In this document: positions 1 through 10,239 of the stretch, one piece after another
Position numbering within the stretch: position 1 is the first letter of the stretch
Layout: each line of letters starts with the position of its first letter
Origin: Cerrena zonata
Lineage: Eukaryota > Basidiomycota > Agaricomycetes > Polyporales > Cerrenaceae
Direction: 5' to 3'
Assembly (NCBI GenBank): GCA_038087015.1
Contig: JASBNA010000010.1
Span: 496,001-560,000 of the forward strand
DNA: 64,000 nucleotides
The notes under the pieces: generated by a model
Told to the model about the DNA's origin: nothing
Database searches by the model: none
What the model saw: only the letters and a program-made list of their open reading frames with translations
Program-made: the position numbers and the translations under genes

Positions 1-1126
1 CGTTATTAAAGAGAGTATGATAACATGGCTAGAAAGCATTTATAGAACGGTATTGATATCGATACCATTCATAGGTCGTTCAAATGTGAAGAACGATAAT
101 ATCGGTCATTGGTTTAAAGGTATTTACCATCGTTTTCCAAATCACCTTCATTTTTGTGAATATATAGTGTCTTTCTAGGAATGCTTATACGTGCACTTCA
201 CGAACATTGGTCTCGCTCTGAGAGTGGATCAGGGATAGCAAATCTCATTGAGAGCTTCCTAACTGTTCAGGTTAGGCCAACACTCTGTTATTAATTTGGT
301 ATCTACTGAATACTGTGACAGCATAATGCCATCCTGAATCTTGCCAAATACCCAGGTAGCGACTGGTATACCCCTACCTGGGCTGGCCCTCCAGTTCCTA
401 TAATGCTTCCGTGGGGTCAACTGGCTGCGATGGATGTCCTTAGCTCTGCAATTAGCTTCGCATTGTAAGTTTCTCTCTCGAACTGTGTTAATGATTCGAT
501 TTGACACAGGTAAATTAGGAATATCACTGACACCAACACCAACACCACTTCCCCTATTACACAGGAATTTTCAGCCTCGCACAAAACTCCCTTGGGAGCG
601 GTTATCGGAGGAGCTGTGGGCGGATCGTTAGTTCTCATCCTAGTTATCGGAATTATATTCATGCGTCTGCGTACCCGTCACTCTGCGCTCTCAACCAAGG
701 CCATTGTCCATAAACCTGAGGCTCTAGGAGAATCTGCCAGACGAGTATCAAGTGATCCGTCGCAATCCATTGATCCGTTCCCTCCTCCATCCCCTCCGCC
801 ATTCCCAATAATAGGTGCGACCTAAGTCACCCTCTCAACATGATTGTATAGTCTGAGACTGATATATTCTAGAACATTTCCATTCCTCGAAGCTACCGCA
901 TGAAGACCGACCGCCTGCCTCTGTAGCCATACAATCCAACTCACAACCTTCATCTCAGCCTGGAGTTGCACATCTGTCTACGCCACCTCAAAACCGACAG
1001 TCAGAAAATATCGGTACTAGGCAAGACCCCATTACGGAAATGATACATCATTTGAATCAAGCATTGACTAGTCTTGCAGAGGGTGCATTACCGGCTACTA
1101 CACCACCTCGATACGAGGACATCTAA
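1..1126 (+). CDS. GH76 mannanase-like membrane protein, array A copy 1 (5' end outside window)
   Basis: This is the 3' part of a glycoside hydrolase family 76 (alpha-1,6-mannanase fold) gene. Visible exons are 1-14, 75-119, 179-270, 322-464, 519-814 and 873-1126, all with GT-AG introns of about 50-60 nt. The exons encode the C-terminal part of the catalytic barrel, including the conserved stretch AGPPVPIMLPWGQLAAMDVL. A Ser/Thr-rich linker follows, then one transmembrane helix (GAVIGGAVGGSLVLILVIGI). The long cytoplasmic tail is proline-rich (PFPPPSPPPFP) and ends in PPRYEDI. Family members act on cell-wall or glycoprotein mannan; the helix implies a type I plasma-membrane protein with the enzyme domain outside. 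The tail's PPRY is a PPxY motif of the kind bound by WW domains of Rsp5/Nedd4 ligases (family knowledge). Family assignment is firm; enzymatic activity is not shown. Confidence 0.85.
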
Positions 1127-1551
1127 ATATTTCGCAGATTTTCCCGTACCACTAGCATGCACTTGAGAATCTTGGGGTATTATATCATTTGCATTATTGA
1201 AATAATATATCTCGTCTGGGAAGTAGATGATATTAGCATTTGTTGTACCCCAAACCGCTCGACTTTGATACAGAATCCAAGTAATAGCACTATGTACGTC
1301 AGCCGGCCTACCCGACTTGACATGTGGAATTAAACTCAAATACCAACTACCCATGCTGCAAGTCATAGGCTGCTACGATGATACCACCTATCGCCAGGAA
1401 ATGGAGAATGGTATGTAGTAATTTGCGCTTCAATAAGGTTGCTATACATTCGAACTAAGAGCATCATACTTCTCCCGCAGGTTGCTGCTGTGAGCTACAC
1501 GACAAGTGATAATCACTACATTGTGAGAAAGCCAGTTAGTCGCTATTCCAC
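1127..1551. other. Convergent intergenic region between GH76 copy 1 and its LRR neighbour
   Basis: About 425 bases hold the 3' ends of two converging genes. No convincing gene is present; the open frames here do not persist in copies 2 and 3. Equivalent gaps are 12835-13266 and 22639-23254. Confidence 0.6.
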
Positions 1552-2541
1552 TCATCCCCTCTGAAGCCCCACTCGTTTCAAATGCAGCTTCCAAACATCG
1601 AGACCACAGTCTGTGCAAGCGACCAGCAAACTGCGGAGGTTGCGGCAACATATGTTTCTATCGATATGCCGTTGAACAAGATACAAGATGATATCCAGTT
1701 TGCATAGCTCCGATGAGTCGAAAAAAATAGTCGCGTTCCAGATACAATGTTCTGATGGCATATTGAGTTTAGTTTCGACCCAGTGTAGTACTTTCAATGC
1801 AGGCATGCACTTTAGGAACGACGTCAACACTGGGTACGGCATGCTACCGACTGCTGTGTCTCCGATGGAAAGCATCTTGACCGAAGAGATGGGAAGGTTC
1901 GAAGCTATCCATTGGACGGCCTCGTGGATAGAGCTTGGGTCCCAGATGGGAAGGCATATTCGGACTGACGCTAAAGAGTCCAAACCACAAAGCTTCGAGA
2001 GTTCCGGTTCGTCGATAAAACCCTTAACCACTAACCCCTTGGAAGTCAGGTGGATGCTGAGAGCATCGAATGTTTGTGGTGTATCGGTGTTGTTGCCGTT
2101 GAGAACATCGCCGACCAGTAGGAAAATATCGAAAAGCGAATCCATATTCCCTCGATCAGCAATTTCGAGGTCAAGAACGGTGTCGGGTGGTATGGAGATA
2201 TGATCAAGGAGGGAGACGAGCCTTCGTACGGTGTCGTATAAACGAAGCGACCGCAAACGGGGGAGATAGGCGAGTTGACATGTACGACAGTGGATGGGGG
2301 AAGAGGAGATCATGTTTCTCAGACTCAAGTGCTCTAGGTTACGCATCAAAGCCAGGAATCCGACCAGGAAATGTAGGTCCATGGGGTACTTGATGCAGTG
2401 CCTTCCGCGAGAGACGTTCAGAGTAGAGAGCTGAGAGAATGGTATGGCGCGGGCGAGAGAAGGGGGGATGGCATGGTTAGCGACGCGATCGTATGAGTTG
2501 CGGTTGTCGGACCTGTTTTGAGGAGGGGGACAATGTGCCAT
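1552..2541 (-). CDS. LRR-like protein, array A copy 1
   Basis: A single coding exon of 329 codons starts at ATG 2541 (MAHCPPPQN). An upstream in-frame ATG at 2574 probably lies in the leader, because a 60-nt intron (2576-2635, GT-AG) splits the 5' UTR and the same layout recurs in all paralogues. The protein has irregular leucine-rich repeats (SQLSTLNVS, NLEHLSLRNMI, YLPRLRSLRLYD) resembling the C-terminal LRR half of agaric F-box proteins. No F-box is visible at the N terminus, and there is no signal peptide or membrane segment, so an intracellular location is likely. The gene is mosaic: its N-terminal two thirds match copy 3 almost exactly, while its C-terminal third matches copy 2, indicating gene conversion. 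Function unknown; a binding or adaptor role is inferred. Confidence 0.75.
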   Translation of the reverse strand: MAHCPPPQNRSDNRNSYDRVANHAIPPSLARAIPFSQLSTLNVSRGRHCIKYPMDLHFLVGFLALMRNLEHLSLRNMISSSPIHCRTCQLAYLPRLRSLRLYDTVRRLVSLLDHISIPPDTVLDLEIADRGNMDSLFDIFLLVGDVLNGNNTDTPQTFDALSIHLTSKGLVVKGFIDEPELSKLCGLDSLASVRICLPIWDPSSIHEAVQWIASNLPISSVKMLSIGDTAVGSMPYPVLTSFLKCMPALKVLHWVETKLNMPSEHCIWNATIFFDSSELCKLDIILYLVQRHIDRNICCRNLRSLLVACTDCGLDVWKLHLKRVGLQRG

Positions 2542-2752
2542 TATTGTCCGAGGTTGTTGTTGCTTATGTAGCAATCTTCAGAGAATGTGAGGGTGAGACG
2601 AAGAAAATACGCGACATTTCGTGATATGTACATACCTTTTTGTGTTGGGAGAGATGAGATGGTTTAATCTTCCTCCTGTAAGTCTATCTATTGACACTGA
2701 AGCACAGAGTAGCCTGAACGTGAGCCACGAAGGAGGATCGAGCGCGGAAAGT

Positions 2753-2796
2753 GCAGTTGAACTTTCCACACGTGATTCGCCGTCGCGTATTTTGCA
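2753..2796 (-). promoter_or_regulatory. Conserved CACGTG upstream element of LRR copy 1
   Basis: Contains palindromic CACGTG (2769-2774), 228 bp upstream of the ATG, next to an ACGCG-containing segment (AATACGCGAC on the coding strand). The same block precedes five other LRR genes in the window, including distant paralogues of array B. CACGTG is a typical bHLH (E-box/G-box) target. Confidence 0.55.
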
Positions 2797-2799
2797 ATC

Positions 2800-5700
2800 C
2801 CTCAGTGGGCGGCGATTGAACATTTCGTGATGCTTTGCTAGCACTCGTAGCATAAACACAATGGCCTGGTTTCTTGAAACGTCCTTATGGTGAGTCTAAA
2901 AGTTATCCTATAGATAGACAATAAATGACCTTACCTCTGGTTTCGTACGGTAGATGGTTTCAATGGAACATGTTTGGATTCATATTATGAATCCAAACAA
3001 ATGAGCCCAATTCAGTGTTCCCTTGACCACAAGGCACCATGAAATGGGTACTTGACTGGATGCATAAATTGACCCATAATGCACCATTGACCACACATAC
3101 CTCAAGGCTGTGTAATTGAGTATTTATTTTGTGATAATTTCCGAAAGACCTAGAGCAGTGGTGATCATAGGAGCCTCAGAGCCAGGAAGTTGTCCAACAA
3201 ATCAATGGAAGGTATTTAGTTCTATGGAGATACCTTTGATGATTATTGAGTCGGATTTGCATCTAGAACATAGGATTCAGATATCAGAGGCGTCGTTCGA
3301 GTCGGGGACATCACTCCACCACATATGAATCAATAGCGGAGGTTTCGGTACCTCTACAGAGGAGCTACGACATCCACTCGAAAGTGGTCGAGTGGATGCT
3401 AGGCGATGGGAAGACAGACTTAACTCAGGGTCTAGAACCAGAGTGCTCGTTCCCTACATTGCGTTCATAGAGCCCTCTCCCTCGTGTCCGTCTCGCAAAT
3501 CTTCAGTCTGAAACGAACCGTCGGGGACAGTCATTCCATCAGCGTCCTCTCGGGCACGATGTGAGGAGGAACAGATGAGCTGTGGTCCTACTCGTCTGGA
3601 AGAAGGTGGTTGTGACTCTCTGTCAAGGGACGTGTCGAGAGGGGTATCAATCTCTTTGCTGGTAAGAAGCCAATAAACCACGGCGCCGGATGTTACTCAG
3701 CATGAACCTCTCTCTCGACGATCAGCAAACGAGAGTTCAAGGGTTTTCACTTGTCTAGCAGCCGTCAACCAGTATTCTAACATTTAATATAGGAGACCGA
3801 TGATCAGATGTACGCACCCTTGAGTTTCATGGACCAAGCGAGGGGCCACGGTTCTGCGAAGAGATCCCGTTCCACTGGTGATATTGACGGCAGTTGTATA
3901 CCAACCCACGAGCATATGTTCTCTGGTGGGTCACGATCACCAGTGTCTTGACAACGATTTCAGAAGCCGGAATGTCACCGACGGTGCATGGCGTGCTGGA
4001 GACCAGAGGTATCCAGCGGGTCTATTGTAACGTGAAATCGATGGGAGGCACCTATCACCCAGGGCGTGGACACGATGGTTTGAATTGAGTTGGAGGTAGG
4101 GGTTTGCTGTCTTTGCTTGCACTGGATGGTGAAGCTGGAACGACTCGGATCAGGAGCGAATGCAAATTCCAAGTGTACAGACTGAATGATCCTGATAGTG
4201 GTTCCTGCTAATCATTTCGTAATCATCAAGCTTTCAAGCCTCAGGTTCCTTGAGTCTGCTATCTAGAACGACGAATGATGACGAGTGTATGAGAACGAGA
4301 AGAAAGTGGGAAGGAGGAAGTCTGGTAAGCGCTGCGCCTTGTTTTTGTCCTCTCTCTCGTTGTCTCTCACTAGCATTCTTCGCTCCCTGACTTTGAATAT
4401 CTTGAATCTTCACGTTCAGCCCCCTTCCAATACCAACAATACGACCCTCGAGGATATCAGACTACATCTAAACTACGTTCCACTTGATGACAGCACGAAG
4501 TCGATCGAACCAGACTTGAAGCCTATCTCACGCAGTCTGATCACTCATCAGTGCTTTCTCTGTGCAGTCTGAAATCTCCCGAGTATCATCGATAGGAATA
4601 TAGGAGGGTTTTTTCTCAAATGGATAGACTCGAGGGTCTCAAGGTGCGTCCGTTAGTGCAGATCTCATTTCTTCGTTCACTACAGCTTCGTCACTCATTA
4701 GGACCACAGTCTCCCCACCAGTATCTGTGAGAACTGTCCCACAACCCTGAACACCATCACTGGTAAATCAAACAAACAGTCGACCTGAAGATGAACCCTG
4801 GCACTCCTACACTGTTCCATCAACAGCTCTTTGCTTGTAAATGCGCCTTCACACCGCTTTTCGGGACTCATAACGCTGCACTACACATCGAAGATGTAGT
4901 TAAACGTAGGTTTCAATCGGTCCAAACGACTTCTAAAATATATTTCAGCCCACGTCATATTCTCTTGATTAACTTGCTAGTCCTCACAAGACATGAAGAG
5001 ACGAGCGCATTCAAGATATGTGACTTTTGTCCCTCCCTCAAGTTTACCGGGAGTTTTCGTTTGGAGGAGTCATTTGCAGTCTCATCACATCACGCTTGGT
5101 GAGCTCTCAGGGCTGGCTTAGGTTTACCTTGGGTAGACACTCCCAAAGGGAGAAAATGCTTTTATCAGGATTTGAACGGACGCTCTATCTGTTTGAAAAC
5201 TGTATTCGGAATTCAACCACTGGTTGTGCTAAAGCGCTCTGGTAGCCGAAGTTGTGGTGTCAAGGTCGTTTGCACCAGTCAAGTTGGGCGTATTTGTTGT
5301 GAGAGCAACTGCAACAATCCCGAGAACTCGAGAGTTTCTTCAAAGAGGCTAAGCTTTTGAGCTCTGGCAAACTATTCCTCCTTTACTCGAGGTAATAATC
5401 ATAAAAGCGCATCCATCTGACGAATTTTGAATTCGAAATTCACGGTAGGAAGATTCTATCGCACTTTCAAGGCAAGACAGGCTACACAGGAATACGTAGT
5501 ACAATGTTCACCGGAGCTACGTTCGTACTTTGTCGTGTAGTTGTGCACGATGACCGGCTTCGGATTCTGATTGGATGTCTACCCTACATATAGTTCACAT
5601 CACCAGAATCTCACATCCCATATTCTCTTGTTTTTCAATCGTCGTAGCGTTTTCGGAATACTCATCATTGAATTTGTTCTGATGTCTGTTCTCAATGTCT

Positions 5701-5862
5701 CTAGGATCACCACGCGGATCAGTGAACTCAGCGGAGGATGACAGAGTTTCCAAAAAGAGCCGAGTGTCAGCCTCACCCATCTAGCAACTGTATAAGTTCG
5801 TGGCTCCCTGTCCATCTTCGTTTCTCCCATCTTCCCCTCCTACCACCACCATCGTCACCAAC
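2800..5862. other. Spacer of array A unit 1 with decayed minus-strand coding pieces
   Basis: No complete gene can be supported. Two minus-strand stretches recur in copies 2 and 3 with related reading frames. One is 3454-3690, with a frame containing SQPPSSRR and GSFQTEDLR. The other is 3975-4172, containing TIVSTPWVIGA. They look like exons of one lost minus-strand gene of unknown family. The 4600-5400 part corresponds to the 16609-17130 minus-strand frame of copy 2 but carries stops here. Confidence 0.4.
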
Positions 5863-6977
5863 ATGAGTGGAATACTAGGAGCGTGCTTGGCCTCCCGCTT
5901 TGTACTAGCTGCCAACCCATCCTCGCGTACATAGATGCACCTCCATCTCTGTCCTGCCCGCGCAAGACGCGATGACCTCGAAGATCCCCTTTTCTGCCCG
6001 CCGCTTCTCAATACATATGTAGGCTGAAGCAGGTGTTGTACCGCTGCGAGTGAGCATTTGGCTCCCTCAGGTAAGCCCTTCGGTTCCATCATTATCACTC
6101 GACGGTGGCTGACCTTTCTCTCGGCATAGCAATGAGCACTCGACACTACGGGTGCTGGAAAAATGACATGGTATCCAGCAATTTGCTACTCTTCTTTCAG
6201 ACATACTGCTTCGGTGAGTTCTAGTCAGCCTCCATATAACCTCGCGGCAGACGCTAACATCCTCCTCGCAGTCCGTCACCCTGTCAGCCACCCTACCTCA
6301 GAGAACATACCTCTCACTTCTCGGTCCCGACCCATCAAACGTATGGTGTTAGAGCCTCACACATGCCAGTGTGAGCAGCGGGGATTACATGTTACCTTCC
6401 TAGGTAAGAGCTGTCTTCCTTTACCTTCACAACCACCCGGCTAATACAACGGTGCTGTCACCAGTGCCGAGTTCGATAGAGAACAGGCTTCTGAAAGGTA
6501 GCAATGGTTATATTTGGCCTGATGAGGACGTTTTCAAGGTATGCTCCATCTACGTTCTTCGTTGATGTTGTGCTTACTATTTTGTTCAGAACACGCCGCC
6601 GCACGGATGCAGCCTCGATGTCTGCTTTTTTGCTTCCGCGTTCACATGGACGATCTTTCACCCCGGTATGTTTATCTCGAATTCATTCGTCAATCTTATA
6701 CTTATTGTATATCCAGACTCCCCTTCATGTGGTTGGGAACATCGTCTTGGTCTGGATACGGATATAGGCGGTGAAATGTCCCCGGTCGGTACGTTATCCC
6801 ATTTTTGTCCAATATAAACCAGGCCCGTGCTGATAATATGTGCATGCATAGACTGTCGTCCCGGGTCGAGACTATCACGCTTTGCTGAACGGTGGTGTCT
6901 TCTCACAATCGGTAAGTTTACTCTCGCATTCATAAACCACGAACTTGATGCTGATGATCTGTTCACACGCAGACTAA
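5863..6977 (+). CDS. Unrecognised spliced gene block, array A copy 1
   Basis: A pyrimidine-rich leader (CTTCCCCTCC, then CACCACCATC) precedes an ATG at 5863 that opens a short hydrophobic frame (MSGILGACLASRFVLAAN). How that first exon joins the rest is unresolved. From ATG 6168 a phase-consistent chain can be read: 6168-6213, 6272-6403, 6465-6538, 6590-6665, 6717-6788, 6852-6911 and 6973-6977, all GT-AG, giving 154 codons without a stop. It includes GYIWPDEDVFK and LDTDIGGEMSPV. The splice sites are conserved in copy 2 and mostly in copy 3, supporting a real spliced transcript. Frames in the other copies are broken, so the reading frame is less certain than the exon structure. No known domain recognised; it could also be a non-coding or decayed gene. 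Confidence 0.4.
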
Positions 6978-7011
6978 TATCGTCGAGAACACCATTCACC
7001 CTCCCTCGGTC

Positions 7012-8989
7012 AATATGACGACTCCATTCGACAAGATCTACTCACATCACCTGTGGATGTGCAATACCAAATCTCCTCAGTAACCTCGTCTGGCTGCGAC
7101 GTTCTTATTTGAATTACACCCGACCCAAACGGTGAACTCGTCTGAACTCATTGGGTCTCTTCAAGTATATTGGACCTCCGCCTCTATTTATTTTCAGATT
7201 TCTCTATATCCGTGTGCTTTTGCGGATCTGTCACGTGTGGCCCTGTGAAGGATCGTGTGTCGGAGTGGATGTGGGAGGTGGGAGGTTTTGTGGAATGCGG
7301 AATGTAGGATACGGGATGTGGAAACACCTGCAGTTCAAAAACAACTTGGACATCTCGAGGTCTCTTTAGCTAGTAGTACTTTGAGATGGTATCATGGGGT
7401 CCCTTCAGTAGGAGTACTCTGGGTCGACGAGGTCTCTTTCATTAGTAGTACTTTGTTAGATCGGTTGTAGATAATCGCTTTAAATCATGGCATTTCGTCA
7501 TCATTGAACTTGGATTAAGGACATGTCGGCTGTAAATCTAGAGGAAACGTAGATATTCGGTGGATGAAGACTTGAGACGTAGATGATCATATGCCAAATC
7601 TGGATATTGCTTGGAAGCCATTGCAAAACAGAGCCAAATAATCAACTTGAACTTGCCAAGCTTCCCGCACGCTGGAGCTCAATGTGAAGTCTTATGATAC
7701 CTGTATGTATATTTTCATCTCTCCTCAATAGCTGTTGTCACTGCTATATTTGTCACTCAACCTTCAACGTTTCAACCCTCACATCTCGACAATAATCCGT
7801 GAAAAACGCTCCTGGGTCCTTCCGATTCCCGATGCTTCCAGCCAGAACATGATCGTGCGTGATTACACCTGGGATGGGCAAGATTGTTGTCTTATTGGCT
7901 CTGCTTCTCTACTACTATCATACATCAAGCTCCGTACAACGTCAAAAGCATCTCCTCCGGACCTGGAAACTCTGACCGCCTCTATTAGATGTAAATGGGC
8001 CGAAGTCCGTCAACATTTGCGACAATGTCAAGAAGGAACTCAGAGTCATTTACCATAGGTCATACCCTTCTTGGTTTTCTTTCCCTCTTCCTACAATTCA
8101 GGGCTGGCGGATGCAAGTGGGATGGAAGGGACTTCTCACGGCGGTTCGGATAATGTACGTCAATAGTCTGTCAAACCTTCTCTACACTAATACCTAGGTC
8201 AATGCCTCATTATCCCCGAATTAGCTGCCACGAAACCAGTAGCACCATCCTCTGTGAATGTCAAGTTGTTGCTCTCTCGCTGCTTCGCTTCTCTTAGAGA
8301 TAACTCTTCTCCGATTTATAGGCAATGTTATGAATGGTATGTAGCTTCCAAGTCTTGAAAACCCCTGGTCCTCTTCGTCAACACATTGCTCCGATTGCAA
8401 AGGTTCATCTAAAATGATTCCCCAGCGCAACTGTCTGGTCGATGACTTTGAATCGCATTCATAGATAAGAGTAGTTCCCGGTAGTTCTCCAAAAAGGCGA
8501 ACTGATCTTCTCTTGAAGATGATGCTCCCTGAACGTTGCTATTAATACATGATGGTGCCATCTGACTTTGATCATGTTGTACCTCATGTTGATCAGAGAA
8601 GTATTGTATCTCAAGTATCTCACGCGCACACTAATGCCACATGTACGGGAGAGACGTAGTGAGGTATTTCATCTCTTCTGCATAAGTTTGTCAGGGAGCT
8701 GCATTCAACTTAACTCGTAGCTCGTTTCGTGCAAGATTGATTCTTGAAGTATTACAGCTTTGGCTTTAAAATGAGGTAAACTCGGCGATACCCCAAGTGG
8801 ATATCTCCGGAGAGGGCCTGTTGTGATGTACTGACCCTTGATGAACATCCCCGTTGCTTTTTCTCACTAGATTTCCTTTCAGCACCGATTCGATCACGAG
8901 AACCCCGATGGTACCACCATTTCGACCCTACGAGAATGGTTACAATTGCGGAAAGTATGATGTCAAATAAAGTAGGTCTCTTCAATAAA
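7012..8989. other. Spacer with repeats, deleted in unit 2
   Basis: Holds two spaced copies of a GAGGTCTCTTT...TAGTAGTACTTTG phrase (7360-7475), repeated in units 2 and 3. It also holds a dispersed ~55-bp repeat (7590-7645, GCCAAATCTGGATATT) found again near 30910 and 36070. A plus-strand frame at 7735-8058 (107 codons) resembles nothing I recognise. The segment 7493-9642 is absent from unit 2. Confidence 0.45.
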
Positions 8990-9645
8990 GCTCATATCTA
9001 TACAGGGCGATGTAATGCAAAATGACATTGGCGATACAACCAAAGGTACTTCCCTATTTCTATAGTGTTAAATGAATATGAAAACTGAACGCTCTGACGG
9101 TCTAAATATGCTCATCCGGACCATGTACGAACTTTGGTCGCGAAGTCGATGGGATTCCAATGCTACCAATTTGATTGAAAGCATTCTCGCTATAACTACT
9201 ACTTCAATTTGTAAACGGTTGGCATTTTTACTGAAACCGTGTTGGCAGTACATCGCTTTTCGGAGTCTTACGACTCGGAAGTACCCGAACACGAATTGCG
9301 ATAGCCCAACTTCGGCTGGACCACCAATCCCTACCGTGGGTCCAGTTGGCAGCTATCGATGTATTCACCCTGGTCATCGGGTTCGCAGGTGAACTCGTAA
9401 ACACGGCTTCTCCAACACCTGGAAAAAGTTCCTTATCCTAATTTGGCCCTCCCTTAGACCGAATTGTCAGAGGGGACATTGGTGGAGTTGTTGGACTTAT
9501 CCTGTGTGTGATAGTGGTCTGCATTGTTTTACCTCGACACGACCAAACTAGAAACACCATCTTATCACTAATCCTTTCTTTCAGACGAGGTTGATGGGAC
9601 AAGCAGAAATACAAAAAACCGACTCCGATTTTATTGGACCCTTTC
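8990..9645 (+). pseudogene. Eroded GH76 fragment with transmembrane segment
   Basis: Sequence around 9000-9050 matches the GH76 exon encoding DDIGHGFKG. Sequence 9105-9195 matches the exon encoding MLIRALHEHWSRS..ANLIE. Sequence 9225-9390 matches the PWGQLAAMDVL exon but with frameshifts and substitutions. Around 9470-9545 a membrane helix is still readable (DIGGVVGLILCVIVVCIVLP), in the position where intact copies have GGAVGG plus the helix. The N-terminal half is missing. It is more diverged than the three main copies, so it is probably an older duplicate. It lies directly upstream of GH76 copy 2 and was lost from unit 2 by a ~2.15-kb deletion. Confidence 0.7.
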
Positions 9646-10239
9646 TACTACTGTTATCGAAATCAGGTTCGTCGAATGATAACCTCAGATACCTGTCTTA
9701 ATTTTGACATCTTACCGAAAGCTTTTGCAGACGCTTCTGACATGAGGGTTAAAATACCATACCCCTCGCCTCATAGACGTCCTGCATCATCAAATACTTA
9801 CACGAATCCGGATAGCTCATCAGACCCCACGTAAAGCTGGATTTCTCGATTCAACTTCTCCGAGCATTGATTACCATCTAAAAGCCATGTAGCGGTGCGA
9901 AAGGATCATGACTAATATCTAGATAGCATCTTTACAATATACTTCCGGAAATACCATCGATATACTGGGCTAATACAAATGGCGAGGGCAAGACAATCTC
10001 GGCTTCTTCCATGGTCAGTGATCACCCCTTTGTCCGAGCATCAGATAGTTGACAGGTCATCTTTGCAAAATTCGATTTTATCAGTAAGTCATCAGATATG
10101 TCAACATTAATCTGCCAAACTTTATCGTAGCGACGAACTTTGACCACATTGCCACGTTGCTATGCATCCTATTTCCAAAGTTTGAGATGGGTAGTACTAG
10201 AGAAGAGCCCATAGGCAATACAGAATCTCCCACCTCACT
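9646..10239. promoter_or_regulatory. Upstream region of GH76 copy 2
   Basis: Closely matches 19404-19997 upstream of copy 3, so it is a duplicated promoter region. No TATA element or gene stands out. Confidence 0.4.

Noticed and set aside
1688..2203. Long plus-strand ORF antisense to LRR copy 1 (and equivalents at 23247-23903, 36332-36880)
   Set aside because: Mirror of the minus-strand LRR coding frames; no introns, leader or conserved start of their own.
2542..2574. Upstream ATG (MLHKQQQ) as start of LRR copy 1, and similar ATGs at 24274, 37503, 50055 and 55972
   Set aside because: They lie in the leader intron or next to its acceptor, while the ATG beginning MAH, MTDH or MADH is conserved across subfamilies.
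5781..6146. Minus-strand ORF across the spliced gene block (also 17578-18048 and 28840-29199)
   Set aside because: Conserved between copies only as far as the DNA is; it covers the CT-rich leader and conserved plus-strand splice sites, which fit plus-strand transcription better. Not excluded completely.
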